DNA of 64,000 nt. Source: Pseudomonadota bacterium (lineage in GTDB: Bacteria > Pseudomonadota > Alphaproteobacteria > Geminicoccales > Geminicoccaceae). Position 1 is the first letter of the stretch. The number at the start of each line of letters is the position of its first letter. The notes beneath the pieces are model-generated. The model did no database searches, was not told the origin of the DNA, and saw nothing but the letters and a program-made list of their open reading frames with translations. Shown here in pieces: positions 28,236 through 37,040 of this stretch. The position numbers were made by a program, and so were the translations under genes. The stretch is from assembly GCA_030549795.1 (NCBI GenBank), contig JAUQQO010000010.1, forward strand, positions 434,001 through 498,000, read 5' to 3'.

Positions 28236-28279
28236 GCGGCTCGACCGAAAGCGCACAGGCGCGGCATAAGCGCGAGGGT

Positions 28280-28356
28280 TGGCGCGCCCGAGAGGACTCG
28301 AACCTCTGACCTTTAGCTCCGGAGGCTAACGCTCTATCCAGCTGAGCTACGGGCGC
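28280..28356 (-). tRNA. tRNA-Arg (anticodon CCG)
   Basis: A complete cloverleaf. Acceptor GCGCCCG pairs with CGGGCGC, the D arm is GCTC...GAGC, and the anticodon stem TTAGC/GCTAA encloses loop CTCCGGA (anticodon CCG). The T arm is AGAGG-TTCGAGT-CCTCT. The 3' CCA is encoded (bases 28280-28282). It reads CGG codons. Confidence 0.95.
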
Positions 28357-28364
28357 TCGCCGCC

Positions 28365-28394
28365 TATATAGCGAGCGCAGGCCGCGTTCGCCAA
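28365..28394 (-). promoter_or_regulatory. tRNA-Arg promoter
   Basis: On the minus strand TTGGCG (28389-28394) and TATATA (28365-28370) are separated by 18 bp. The -10 lies 9 bases before the mature tRNA 5' end, so transcription would start almost at the tRNA itself. Confidence 0.55.
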
Positions 28395-28473
28395 GGGTGC
28401 GGCGCCAGCATCTATTCCCTTTTGCATTGGCTTGCCCCTCTTTTGGCCACCGGACCACCATGGAGAACGCCAG

Positions 28474-28695
28474 ATGGCCGATGAAACCTACCTCGTCGAC
28501 GATCGCGAAGTGGTGATTACCCGCTCTTGGGCGGTCCGCTGCGACGGCAACGGGCTTTTGGGGCATCCCGTCGAGTACATCACGCTCGCCCCCAAAGGTG
28601 AAGCGGTGTGCAAATATTGCGGTCGTCGCTTCGTGCACGCTTCAAATCCCCTCGCCGAGCGGGTTCGAGCAGAGGGTCAACGTGCCGCGGCGTGA
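28474..28695 (+). CDS. zf-CHCC zinc-finger mini-protein (NDUFS6-like)
   Basis: A 73-residue protein. Its core AVRCDGN, GHPVEYITL and EAVCKYCGRRF carries the Cys/His/Cys/Cys zinc site of the zf-CHCC family, related to the mitochondrial complex I subunit NDUFS6. It is conserved in alphaproteobacteria as a stand-alone gene. ATG 28474 follows TGGAGAACG. Its last 19 bases overlap the convergent MATE gene. Confidence 0.85.
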   Translation: MADETYLVDDREVVITRSWAVRCDGNGLLGHPVEYITLAPKGEAVCKYCGRRFVHASNPLAERVRAEGQRAAA

Positions 28696-30050
28696 GCTTT
28701 TCGACGCGGCAAATAGGACCAAATGAGAAGGCTGCTCGCCAGCGCCGCCAGCCAAGCAATCAGGGGCACGGCGAGCGCCAAGCTGAGAAAGCCCAAGTTG
28801 AGCCCGCCCTCCAGGCCGCTAAGGACGAGGGCCGGCCCGACGAGATGGCGGCCGATTCCGACCGCAAGCGCCGGCAAAGGCTTGCGCAGACCCTGCAAGA
28901 CGGCGGTTGCGAGCACCACGACCGCATGAGCGGGGAAAGCGAGGACGGCGAAGCCGAGATAAACAGCCCCCAAGCTTACCACCTCGGCATCGGCGGTAAA
29001 CAGCTGAAAGAGCGGTTCCCGTAAAACGAACACGATCACCGCACCGCTGCTCATCACCGCGATGCCCATGGCCAATGCAGTCAACGCACTCGCGCGCACC
29101 CGATCGATGCGTCCGGCACCGAGGTTCTGCCCGACGAGCGCTACGATCGCTGGAACCAGACCGAGCGTCGGTAGCAGCACGAGCTGCTCGATCCGTAGCG
29201 CCACCCCATAGGCCGCCACCGCAACTTCCCCAAAGCGCCCAGCGAAGCCCGTAAAAAGCGCCAAGCCGACACCCGTCGAGGCAAGCGTAAGCGCATTCGG
29301 TACCACCTGGAACAGAATGCGCTGAGCGAGGCGTAAATCGGGTCGAAGCATGGCCAACATCAGACGGCGGGCCAGCGGTGTGCGCGCCGCACAGCGGGCG
29401 AGCCAAATGATTTGGGCAATCTGCAAGATCACGTGCGCGACGGCGATGCCGGCCACCTCGAGGCGGGGAAGCGGCCCGAGGCCGAACATAAGGACGGGGA
29501 CGAGTCCGCCATTGAGAATGGTGGCGACGATTACCGCATCGCGCAGCGCTCGCGTATTCCCGCAGGCAGTCAATGCCGCTTGGATCGCCGCACCGAGGAG
29601 GAAGATGGGCGTCGCAAGGAGGAGAGGGACGGTATAGTCGAGGGTGAGCGCAAGTAGCGGACCCGAAGCGCCGAGAAGAGTAGCGATCGACGGAGCCGTC
29701 GTGACAGTGGCGATAGCGAGCGCGCTACCCACGAGCAGAGCGAGCCAGAGTGCTTGCGCCCAAAGACGCGCGCCACCGTCCACATCGTGGGCGCCCAAGG
29801 CGTGCGCAAGGAGGGCCGCGGTGCCCTGTGCGAACCCGAAGCTAAACGCGATCACGACGAGAAAGAAAATCGGGAACGAAACGGCAAGTGCAGCAAGCGC
29901 GTCGGTGGACCAGAGCCCCGCCCAATAGCTGTTGGTGAGGTTGAAGAGGGTCTGAAAGGTAAGCGCGGTCGCGCTCGGAAGGGCAATCTCGCGCAGGCGC
30001 CGCGCGATGGATCCGTGAGCGAGATCGTCTTGAGCCTCCTTTGGAGGCAC
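28677..30050 (-). CDS. MATE family efflux transporter
   Basis: A 457-residue membrane protein with about twelve hydrophobic helices in two similar halves, as in MatE transporters. Marks are REIALPSATALTFQTLFNLT, the ALTACGNTRALRDA loop and GLVPAIVALVGQNLGAGR. It likely exports cationic drugs or metabolites using a Na+ or H+ gradient. Start GTG 30050; an AAAGGAGG-like sequence lies just inside the coding region (codons 3-6) without a usable start after it. It lies 3 bp after the ROK kinase stop, so they are co-transcribed. Confidence 0.85.
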   Translation of the reverse strand: MPPKEAQDDLAHGSIARRLREIALPSATALTFQTLFNLTNSYWAGLWSTDALAALAVSFPIFFLVVIAFSFGFAQGTAALLAHALGAHDVDGGARLWAQALWLALLVGSALAIATVTTAPSIATLLGASGPLLALTLDYTVPLLLATPIFLLGAAIQAALTACGNTRALRDAVIVATILNGGLVPVLMFGLGPLPRLEVAGIAVAHVILQIAQIIWLARCAARTPLARRLMLAMLRPDLRLAQRILFQVVPNALTLASTGVGLALFTGFAGRFGEVAVAAYGVALRIEQLVLLPTLGLVPAIVALVGQNLGAGRIDRVRASALTALAMGIAVMSSGAVIVFVLREPLFQLFTADAEVVSLGAVYLGFAVLAFPAHAVVVLATAVLQGLRKPLPALAVGIGRHLVGPALVLSGLEGGLNLGFLSLALAVPLIAWLAALASSLLIWSYLPRRKAHAAAR

Positions 30051-30053
30051 GGT

Positions 30054-30719
30054 TCAAAAGACCCGCCAAGCGGGATCCCACAGCCGCTCGCCGCCCAGAA
30101 AAGCGCGCGCGTTCTCACCGCGCCGACAACCAGAAGGCAGATGCGCGAGCCGGTGCACGTTGCCGCCGCCTAAGACCACTTCGTCGGCGACCATCGCCGC
30201 TTTGAGCCGCGCGACGACGTCGAACACCGCAGCGCACCAGCGTTCCTCGCCCAATCGCGCGAGCCCGCGGGCACCGAGCCAATCCTCGTAAGTCTCGCCA
30301 TCACGGTAGGGCAGGTGGCCGAGCTCGAGGCTTATGACCACGCCTTCGACCACGAGCGCCGAGCCGAGGCCGGTGCCGAGGCCCAAGAACAGCATCTTGC
30401 CGCCTTCCCAAGAACCCAGCGCCTGCATCGCCGCATCGTTGATCACGCGCGTGGGCACACCAAAAGCGTGCTCGAGCGCAAACTCGACCCAGCCGCGGCC
30501 GAGATTGACCGGCTCACGCACCAAGCGGCCGTTGCGCACAGGACCAGGGACACCGAGCGACACCCGCGCGAAGGACCAATCCGCCGTAGCCTCGCGAACG
30601 CGCTGGACGAACACATCCGGCGTCAGCTCCGGGCCCGAGGGGAGCCGGCGCTCTTCGTCTCCGCTCGAACATTTCAGCTTGATGGTCGTCCCTCCGATAT
30701 CAACCACGAGGATCGCCAC
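30054..30719 (-). CDS. ROK family sugar kinase-like protein
   Basis: A 221-residue ROK/polyphosphate-glucokinase-type protein. It shows VVDIGGTTIKLK for phosphate binding, VINDAAMQALG with the catalytic Asp, GLGTGLGSALVV and ELGHLPYRDGE. The zinc-binding CxCG motif of classic ROK repressors is absent, as in the short PPGK-like group. The substrate may be glucose, with ATP or polyphosphate as donor. It is followed at 3 bp by the MATE gene. Confidence 0.78.
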   Translation of the reverse strand: MAILVVDIGGTTIKLKCSSGDEERRLPSGPELTPDVFVQRVREATADWSFARVSLGVPGPVRNGRLVREPVNLGRGWVEFALEHAFGVPTRVINDAAMQALGSWEGGKMLFLGLGTGLGSALVVEGVVISLELGHLPYRDGETYEDWLGARGLARLGEERWCAAVFDVVARLKAAMVADEVVLGGGNVHRLAHLPSGCRRGENARAFLGGERLWDPAWRVF

Positions 30720-31035
30720 CGCACGCTTCCCATTCGATCACGGGCCAACGACGCCCACACGCCACAAGCCAAGCGCGCGCTTCGGGTCAAAAAGAATAGC
30801 GGCGCAGCGCAAACCCACGCAGCGGAGCGGGTTCCCCGCCGCGCGCGGATCCACAAAAAGCGGTTGTGATGCGCGTTCACGAGCCCCTCGCCATGGCTGA
30901 GCGCCGGGACGTGACCGCTTCCAGCTTCCCGCACAGCGGTCGCGCTCGCGCCACGAGCGGTTGGGGTATCCGCGCCGCGACAAGGGCCTCGGGCCAATGG
31001 CGCATCTGCCGGATGTGCGGAAGCGGGCGCTTGGC
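30720..31035. other. gene-poor stretch, nothing recognised
   Basis: About 315 bp upstream of the ROK kinase. Frames are open on both strands, but their translations are arginine-rich and lack any family motif. It should contain the minus-strand promoter for the kinase-MATE pair; I could not pick a convincing one. Confidence 0.5.
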
Positions 31036-31125
31036 TCAGCCGAGGAGCTGGCTTGCGACGAACATCGCGGCCACCGCGGCGACGGCGGCGAGCATGATCA
31101 AGAGGCTGATGTCGTACAGTCTCAT
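31036..31125 (-). CDS. 29-residue single-helix membrane mini-protein
   Basis: An ATG at 31125 opens a short frame reading MRLYDISLLIMLAAVAAVAA and then MFVASQLLG before a TGA. A basic/aromatic start of five residues precedes a single hydrophobic helix spanning nearly the whole peptide, as in known small membrane proteins. GAAGAGG lies about 10 bases upstream. It is divergent from phaC and lies between the phaC promoter region and the ROK kinase. I recognise no family. Confidence 0.5.
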   Translation of the reverse strand: MRLYDISLLIMLAAVAAVAAMFVASQLLG

Positions 31126-31289
31126 CGCCCCAACCTCTTCGTTTGCTGTCATCCAAGGCTTACCGGTCCGATGCGGATCGGCCAAGCCGGCGTCTGAGCG
31201 GGGCCACGACAGTCTGCCTCACGTGGACGCGCTGGAGTCAGCCGAGGCGGCGCCTATTTTGTTTGCATCGAACCGAGGGGGAAAGGACG

Positions 31290-33146
31290 ATGACCGAGGC
31301 TCTTGCGAAAAAAGGGCCGCCGCGTGTCGAGGTGGCAGGACAACAGGCTCAAAAGGACCAAAAGCCGACAATGCGAGCATCTTCGGCTCGGATCGCCCCT
31401 CAGCTGCGTGATCCGGCGCTCGATTCGATCCATCGTTTCGACAATTTCGATCGTCTGCTGCACGCGTTTGAAGCGCGGCTTACCGCCAGCATCTCGCCGG
31501 CTGCGGTGCAGGCAGCGCGGATGGATTGGTGGGCGCATTTCCTCAACGCTCCAGGCCTTCAGCTCGCTCTTGCGCAGAAGGCCGCTGTCGATGCCATGCG
31601 GCTTATGGTTTACGCGCTCAAAGCCGCATCGGGCCAAGATGACGAGCCCTTTGCGATGACTGCCGAGAACGACCGCCGGTTCGCCGCTCCGCAATGGCGT
31701 ACTTTCCCGTTCAACGTCATGGCGGAGAGCTTCCTCGCCGTCCAGAACTGGTGGGAGACGGCGACCACGAGTCTGCGCGGGCCGACACGCCAACACATCC
31801 GCCAGATGGCCTTCATGCGGCGCCAGTTCCTGGATATGTTCTCGCCCTCGAATTTCTTGTGGACGAATCCGGAGGTCATCGAGAAAACGATCGAGGAACA
31901 GGGGCGTAACCTTGTTCGTGGTTTCGCACACTTCATTGAGGACGTCGAGCGCAAGCTCACCGGACGCCCGCCGGCCGGCACCGAAGTATGGAAGGTGGGG
32001 GAGAACCTGGCGATCACGCCGGGTGAAGTCGTCCATCGTAACGAACTCATGGAGCTCATTCAATACTACCCGAGCACGGAACGGGTTCGCCCTGAGCCGG
32101 TCCTGATCGTTCCGGCCTGGATCATGAAATACTATGTTCTCGACTTACGCCCCGAAAACTCGCTCATCAAATATCTCGTCGACAACGGATTTACCGTATT
32201 CTGCATCTCTTGGAAGAATCCAGATGCCAAGGATCGCGACATCAGCCTCGACGACTATCGCAGGCTCGGTGTCGAGGCTGCGCTCTCTGTGATCGAGACC
32301 ATCACTGGGCAAAGCCGGGTGCACGCCTGCGGCTATTGTCTCGGCGGTACGCTGCTCTCCATCGCAGCCGCCAAGCTGGCGCGCGATGGCGAGGATCGCC
32401 TCGCCACCATGACGCTCCTCGCCGCACAGACCGATTTCTCCGAGGCCGGCGAGCTCATGCTCTTCATCGACGAGAATCAGCTCGCCTATCTCGAAGATAT
32501 GATGTGGGATCAGGGTTATCTCGACACGAGCCAGATGGCCGGGGCTTTCCAAATGTTGCGTTCGGCTGATCTCATTTGGTCACGCATGGTGCGCCAATAT
32601 CTTTTGGGCGAACGCGAACAGATCACCGATCTCATGGCATGGAATGCCGACGGTACGCGCATGCCGGCGCGTATGCACAGCCAATACTTGCGCGATCTCT
32701 TCCTCGACAACCGCCTAAGCCGCGGCCGTTACGCGGTGGAGGGGCGTGCGGTGGCGCTCAGTGACATTCGCTGTCCGATCTTCGCCGTCGGCACCGAGAC
32801 CGACCACATCGCGCCCTGGCAATCGGTCTACAAGATCCGCCTTTTGACCGATACGGAAGTCACCTTCCTGCTCACGAGCGGAGGGCACAACGCCGGCATC
32901 GTGAGCCCACCCACCCGCACCGATCGACGCTATCGGATGAGCACGATGGCCGCCAATGATCCCTACACGCCCCCCGATCTGTGGGCGGCGCAGGCTCCCG
33001 TTCACCAGGGATCCTGGTGGCCGGCTTGGATCGCCTGGCTGAATGAGCGCAGCGGCGATCCCATCCCTCCTCCGCCCATGGGCGCAGCCAACAAAGGCTT
33101 CCCTCCGCTTTTGCCCGCACCCGGCTGCTACGTGCTCCAGCGCTAG
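31290..33146 (+). CDS. phaC: class I poly(3-hydroxyalkanoate) synthase
   Basis: A 618-residue PHA synthase. The catalytic cysteine is C350 in the lipase-like box GYCLGG, with Asp505 (TETDHIAPW) and His533 (SGGHNAG) completing the triad. The N-terminal region (about 40-230) is the family's PhaC_N domain. Length fits class I, which polymerises short-chain hydroxyacyl-CoA into storage granules and needs no PhaE/PhaR partner. ATG 31290 follows GGGGGAAAGGACG. No phaA, phaB or phasin gene adjoins; transhydrogenase at 11.6-14.5 kb could supply NADPH for monomer synthesis. Confidence 0.95.
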   Translation: MTEALAKKGPPRVEVAGQQAQKDQKPTMRASSARIAPQLRDPALDSIHRFDNFDRLLHAFEARLTASISPAAVQAARMDWWAHFLNAPGLQLALAQKAAVDAMRLMVYALKAASGQDDEPFAMTAENDRRFAAPQWRTFPFNVMAESFLAVQNWWETATTSLRGPTRQHIRQMAFMRRQFLDMFSPSNFLWTNPEVIEKTIEEQGRNLVRGFAHFIEDVERKLTGRPPAGTEVWKVGENLAITPGEVVHRNELMELIQYYPSTERVRPEPVLIVPAWIMKYYVLDLRPENSLIKYLVDNGFTVFCISWKNPDAKDRDISLDDYRRLGVEAALSVIETITGQSRVHACGYCLGGTLLSIAAAKLARDGEDRLATMTLLAAQTDFSEAGELMLFIDENQLAYLEDMMWDQGYLDTSQMAGAFQMLRSADLIWSRMVRQYLLGEREQITDLMAWNADGTRMPARMHSQYLRDLFLDNRLSRGRYAVEGRAVALSDIRCPIFAVGTETDHIAPWQSVYKIRLLTDTEVTFLLTSGGHNAGIVSPPTRTDRRYRMSTMAANDPYTPPDLWAAQAPVHQGSWWPAWIAWLNERSGDPIPPPPMGAANKGFPPLLPAPGCYVLQR

Positions 33147-33205
33147 CCGCGCCCGGCTCTAGCCACGGTCCGCGGGCGCAAGACGACGCTGCGCGCGACC
33201 GCGGT

Positions 33206-33227
33206 TTCGCGCGCGCTCGCGCGCGAA
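33206..33227. terminator. GC hairpin between convergent genes
   Basis: A perfect 10-base inverted repeat TTCGCGCGCG-CT-CGCGCGCGAA sits between phaC and the Sua5 gene. The innermost pairs must open to form a loop. Ts at one end and As at the other give short T-tracts on both strands, so bidirectional termination is plausible. Confidence 0.45.
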
Positions 33228-33333
33228 GGCCGGCGTATAAGGCCGCGCTCTCGATCGCCTCGGCGGACGCGGGGTGGCGAGCACCCGACGGTGTGCGCGG
33301 GCAGGTTCGGCAGCCGGCGCGCGATTTTGGGCT

Positions 33334-34323
33334 TCAAACCCCTTCGGGGGCGGAGGATCGATCGGGTCGCGGCGCTGCGGCGCGCGCAAGACGGTCACAG
33401 ATCGCCTCGCCGATCCCCTCTTTGGGGATCGGAACGACCGCGATCGCCCGCGCACCACTCTCGTCGGCCGCTCTGAGCGCTCGGTAGAGGTTGCGGGCGG
33501 CTTCGAAAAGATCGCCGGAGGGGCTCAAGTTGAAGGTCCAAAGCGCCCCCGGAGGCTCGTTGGTGCCGAAGGCGAGCAGCGCTTCGTCGGGCGCGACCGA
33601 GCGCGCATCCAACCGCACCGGAAGGCGTGGCGCATAGTGGCTCGCGAGCATTCCCGGCGCGCGCGGTGCCTCTGCTTCCGCACGCGAAGGTTCGGCAAGC
33701 GGGCCGAGGATTGCCTCGAGTTCGTCCCGCGTCACCCCGCCCGGGCGCAGGATGCGCGCGTCCTCGGGCCGGCTCAAATCGACCACCGTGCTCTCCACAC
33801 CGATCGCGCACGGCCCGCCGTCGAGGACGAGGGCCACTGCCTCGCCGAGTTCGGCGACCACGTCTTGCGCGCGCGTGGGGCTCACCCGACCCGAGCGGTT
33901 GGCCGAAGGGGCGACGATCGGACGTGCGACCGCGCGCAAAAGGGCAAGCGCTACGGGATGGGCGGGAACGCGGACGGCCACCGTATCGAGACCGGCGGTG
34001 GCAAGGCGAGAGATCGGCGAGCCCGGCCGTTGCGGGAGAACGAGCGTGAGCGGTCCCGGCCAAAAGCGGGCGACGAGACGCCGCGCCCGCTCATCGAACG
34101 AAGCGAACGATTCTGCAGCTGCGGCTTCGGCGAGGTGAACGATGAGGGGGTTGTGGGCCGGTCGCCGCTTGGCTCGGAAGAGTGCCGCAACGGCGGCATC
34201 GTTCGTGGCATCGGCGCCAAGGCCATAGACGGTCTCGGTCGGAAAAGCGACGAGCCGTCCCGATCGCAGAAGCGCAGCGGCGCGAGCGATCGCCTCGGGA
34301 TCCGGGCGGCGGACCTCGACCAA
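33334..34323 (-). CDS. L-threonylcarbamoyladenylate synthase (Sua5/TsaC type)
   Basis: A 329-residue Sua5-type enzyme making threonylcarbamoyl-AMP for the t6A37 modification of ANN-decoding tRNAs. The YrdC domain (1-200) shows VAFPTETVYGLGADA, KRRPAHNPLIVH, PGPLTLVL and APSANRSGRVSPT; a Sua5 C-terminal domain follows (ASHYAPRLPVRL). The only start fitting the family is TTG 34323, with GAGG five bases upstream and 7 bp after the purD stop. It forms an operon with purD. Confidence 0.88.
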   Translation of the reverse strand: MVEVRRPDPEAIARAAALLRSGRLVAFPTETVYGLGADATNDAAVAALFRAKRRPAHNPLIVHLAEAAAAESFASFDERARRLVARFWPGPLTLVLPQRPGSPISRLATAGLDTVAVRVPAHPVALALLRAVARPIVAPSANRSGRVSPTRAQDVVAELGEAVALVLDGGPCAIGVESTVVDLSRPEDARILRPGGVTRDELEAILGPLAEPSRAEAEAPRAPGMLASHYAPRLPVRLDARSVAPDEALLAFGTNEPPGALWTFNLSPSGDLFEAARNLYRALRAADESGARAIAVVPIPKEGIGEAICDRLARAAAPRPDRSSAPEGV

Positions 34324-34330
34324 GGGAACC

Positions 34331-35617
34331 TCAGGCGCTCGCGGGGCGGGCGAGCGCGCGCCAGCCGATGTCGCGGCGGAAGAAGCCCTGCGGCCAATCG
34401 ATCCGCGCAATACCGGCATAGGCCCGATCGTGCGCTTCTTGAAGCGTCGCTCCGGTGCCGACGACGGTGAGCACCCGACCCCCATCGGCGAGCCAACGCC
34501 CGTTCTCGCGCCGCGTGGCGGCGTGGAACACGAGCGTATCCTTGAGGCCCTCGAGGGTTTCAAGACCGCGGATCTCGCTGCCGCGCTCGGTGGGGCCCGG
34601 ATAGCCGCGGGTAGCGTAGACGACGCCCAAGGCGTGGGTCGGGAACCAGCGCACGCTCATCGAGGCGAGCACCCCGTCTACCGCCCCGAAGGCGAGTTGA
34701 CCGAAATCGGTCATGAGCCGGGGCAGGACCACCTGGCATTCGGGATCGCCCATGCGCACGTTGAACTCGAGCAGCTTGGGGCCCTCAGGCCCGATCATGA
34801 GCCCGGCGTAGAGGATGCCGCAAAAGGGTGTACCTTCGCGGGCCATGCCAGCGAGGGTCGGGCGCACGATCTCGGCCATGACCCGCTCGACCATGGCGGG
34901 ATCGAGCACGGGTGCCGGCGAATAGGCCCCCATCCCGCCCGTGTTGGGCCCCTGATCGCCGTCGAAGGCGCGCTTGTGGTCCTGGGCGGTGCCGAGCAGA
35001 AGGGCGGTATGGCCGTCGCAGAGCGCAAACAGGCTCGCTTCCTCGCCCTCGAGCTTGTCTTCGAGGACCACCGTAGCCCCCGCTTCGCCGAAGGCGCCGG
35101 CGAAGGCGGCATCGAGCGCGGAGAGCGCCTCCTCGAGCGAGGAAGCGACGGTTACGCCCTTTCCGGCCGCGAGGCCGTCCGCCTTGACCACGATCGGGGC
35201 GCCGTGCGCTTCGATCCAGGCGCGCGCGGCATCGCGTTGGTGTCGAGCGAACACGCGATAGGGCGCAGTGGGAATCCCGTACCGGCGGCAGAAGTCCTTT
35301 GCGAACGCCTTCGAACCTTCAAGACGGGCAGCGCGCGCACTCGGCCCGAGTGCGCGCACCCCGGCCTCCTTAAGGCGATCGACGAGACCGAGGACGAGTG
35401 GTTTTTCCGGACCGACGACGACGAGATCGATGCGCTCGGCGACCGCGAAGCGGACGAGCTCCTCGATCGCATCCGCGGGGATCGGCACCAGCCGCGCATC
35501 GCGCGCAATCCCGGCGTTGCCGGGCGCGCACAGCACCTCCTTGACGAGCGGAGAAGCGGCGAGCGACCAGCACAGTGCGTGCTCGCGCGCACCCGAACCG
35601 ACGACGAGAATGCGCAT
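34331..35617 (-). CDS. purD: phosphoribosylamine-glycine ligase
   Basis: A 428-residue GAR synthetase for step two of purine synthesis: phosphoribosylamine + glycine + ATP to GAR. It shows MRILVVGSGAREHALCW, the ATP-grasp region IVVKADGLAAGKGVTVA, the QDHKRAFDGDQGPNTGGMGA loop and LEFNVRMGDPECQ for Mg binding. ATG 35617 follows GGATCGAGG. Its start codon shares the palindrome GCATGC with an in-frame ATG of the divergent ilvA. Confidence 0.95.
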   Translation of the reverse strand: MRILVVGSGAREHALCWSLAASPLVKEVLCAPGNAGIARDARLVPIPADAIEELVRFAVAERIDLVVVGPEKPLVLGLVDRLKEAGVRALGPSARAARLEGSKAFAKDFCRRYGIPTAPYRVFARHQRDAARAWIEAHGAPIVVKADGLAAGKGVTVASSLEEALSALDAAFAGAFGEAGATVVLEDKLEGEEASLFALCDGHTALLLGTAQDHKRAFDGDQGPNTGGMGAYSPAPVLDPAMVERVMAEIVRPTLAGMAREGTPFCGILYAGLMIGPEGPKLLEFNVRMGDPECQVVLPRLMTDFGQLAFGAVDGVLASMSVRWFPTHALGVVYATRGYPGPTERGSEIRGLETLEGLKDTLVFHAATRRENGRWLADGGRVLTVVGTGATLQEAHDRAYAGIARIDWPQGFFRRDIGWRALARPASA

Positions 35618-36944
35618 GCCTCGATCCCGCAACCACGACCATCTCGCCTCAGATAGGGTTGGCACGAGCGCCGAGGCAACCCGAGGATCGGGGCCGTGGT
35701 TCTATCGGCTCGCTGCGCTGCGCGCTGAACCAATCGCGAAAGCCGAGCTCGGCCTCGACGCGGTCGAGCAGGCCGCCGAACGGCTGGCAGGACACATCGT
35801 CACAACCCCATGTCTCGAGAGCCGCACGCTGGGCGAAATCTTCGGTTGCCGCGTGTGGCTCAAATTCGAAAACCTGCAATATACGGCTTCGTTCAAAGAA
35901 CGCGGTGCGCTCAACCGCCTGTTGACGATCCCAGAAGAGCGCCGCCGGGCCGGCGTGGTCGCGATGTCGGCCGGCAACCACGCACAAGGTGTTGCCTACC
36001 ACGCCCGCCGCTTGGGCGTGCCGGTTACGATCGTGATGCCGAAGGGCACGCCCTTTGTGAAAATCGACAACACCGAGCGGTTGGGGGCGGAGGTTCTTCT
36101 CGCCGGCGAGACGGTCGACGATGCGGCCGACGAGGCGCTCGCGTTGTGCGCCCGGAGCGCGCGCACCTTCGTCCATCCGTTCGACGATCCCTTCGTGATC
36201 GCCGGCCAAGGCACGATCGCGCTCGAAATGCTCGCGACGGTACCGGAATTGGAGACGCTCGTCGTGCCCGTAGGCGGCGGCGGGCTGATCTCGGGCATCG
36301 CAACCGCGGTCAAGGCGCTACGTCCTGAGGTCGAGGTGATCGGTGTGCAGGCGGCGAGCTATCCCGGTGTCGCGCGCGCCTTGGGCCTTGTGCCCGATTT
36401 CCGTCCCGAGCCGACGATCGCGGACGGGATCGCGGTGAAGCACCCGGGGCAGCTCACGCTCGCGATCATCCGCGCGCGCGTGGATGCGCTTGCACTTGTC
36501 GACGAAGCAGCGATCGAGCGCGCGGTGGTGCTGTTGCTCGAGATCGAAAAGACGGTGAGCGAGGGAGCGGGAGCGGTCGGTATCGCCGCGCTCGACGTCT
36601 TCCGCAGCCATTTCGCCGGGCGAAAGGTGGGGGTGGTGATCTCGGGCGGCAACATCGACAGCCGTCTTCTCTCGAGCGTGATCCTGCGCGGGCTCGTGCG
36701 CTCCGAGCGCATGGTGCGGCTGCGGGTGTCGCTGCCCGACAGTCCGGGCGGGCTCGCGCGTGCCACGGCCGCGATCGCGGCCGCGCAGGGCAACATCGTG
36801 GATGTGGTGCATCAGCGGGCGTTCTCGCACGGCTCGGCCCGTGCGGCGGACGTCGACTTCACGATCGAGGTGCGCAACGCGCAGCACGCGCGGGATATCG
36901 AGGAGGCGCTGCGGCGGGTCGGTTTTACGAGCGTGCGCCTGTAG
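35616..36944 (+). CDS. ilvA: threonine ammonia-lyase (catabolic/ACT type)
   Basis: A PLP enzyme deaminating threonine to 2-oxobutyrate. The PLP lysine lies in TASFKERGALNRLL; MSAGNHAQGVAYHA and VPVGGGGLISGIATAVKA bind cofactor phosphate; a C-terminal ACT domain (MVRLRVSLPDSPGGLARA) senses ligands. Body length of about 400 residues fits the TdcB/IlvA short type. The true start is unclear: the first family-like residues begin near 35745, and no ATG, GTG or TTG is in frame closer than ATG 35616, which overlaps the purD start. CTG 35718 is an alternative. The product is certain; the start is not. Confidence 0.85.
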   Translation: MPRSRNHDHLASDRVGTSAEATRGSGPWFYRLAALRAEPIAKAELGLDAVEQAAERLAGHIVTTPCLESRTLGEIFGCRVWLKFENLQYTASFKERGALNRLLTIPEERRRAGVVAMSAGNHAQGVAYHARRLGVPVTIVMPKGTPFVKIDNTERLGAEVLLAGETVDDAADEALALCARSARTFVHPFDDPFVIAGQGTIALEMLATVPELETLVVPVGGGGLISGIATAVKALRPEVEVIGVQAASYPGVARALGLVPDFRPEPTIADGIAVKHPGQLTLAIIRARVDALALVDEAAIERAVVLLLEIEKTVSEGAGAVGIAALDVFRSHFAGRKVGVVISGGNIDSRLLSSVILRGLVRSERMVRLRVSLPDSPGGLARATAAIAAAQGNIVDVVHQRAFSHGSARAADVDFTIEVRNAQHARDIEEALRRVGFTSVRL

Positions 36945-36964
36945 AGAGATCTAGAACATATTCC

Positions 36965-36993
36965 TTGACAGGTGGCATTCAAGGCCTTAAATC
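36965..36993 (+). promoter_or_regulatory. promoter of the pseudo-receiver gene
   Basis: A perfect -35 TTGACA (36965-36970) is followed after 16-17 bp by TTAAAT/TAAATC (36987-36993). The start site would fall near 37000. This rules out the in-frame GTG at 36972 as a start and favours GTG 37041, which has a strong GAGGAGG site. Confidence 0.55.
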
Positions 36994-37040
36994 CTAACCA
37001 GCTCCTGCGCCCCCAGGTGTCGTCAGAGGAGGCGACGTCC

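Noticed and set aside
36972-37040. GTG 36972 as start of the pseudo-receiver gene
   Set aside because: It lies inside the promoter, just after the TTGACA; GTG 37041 has the strong ribosome site.
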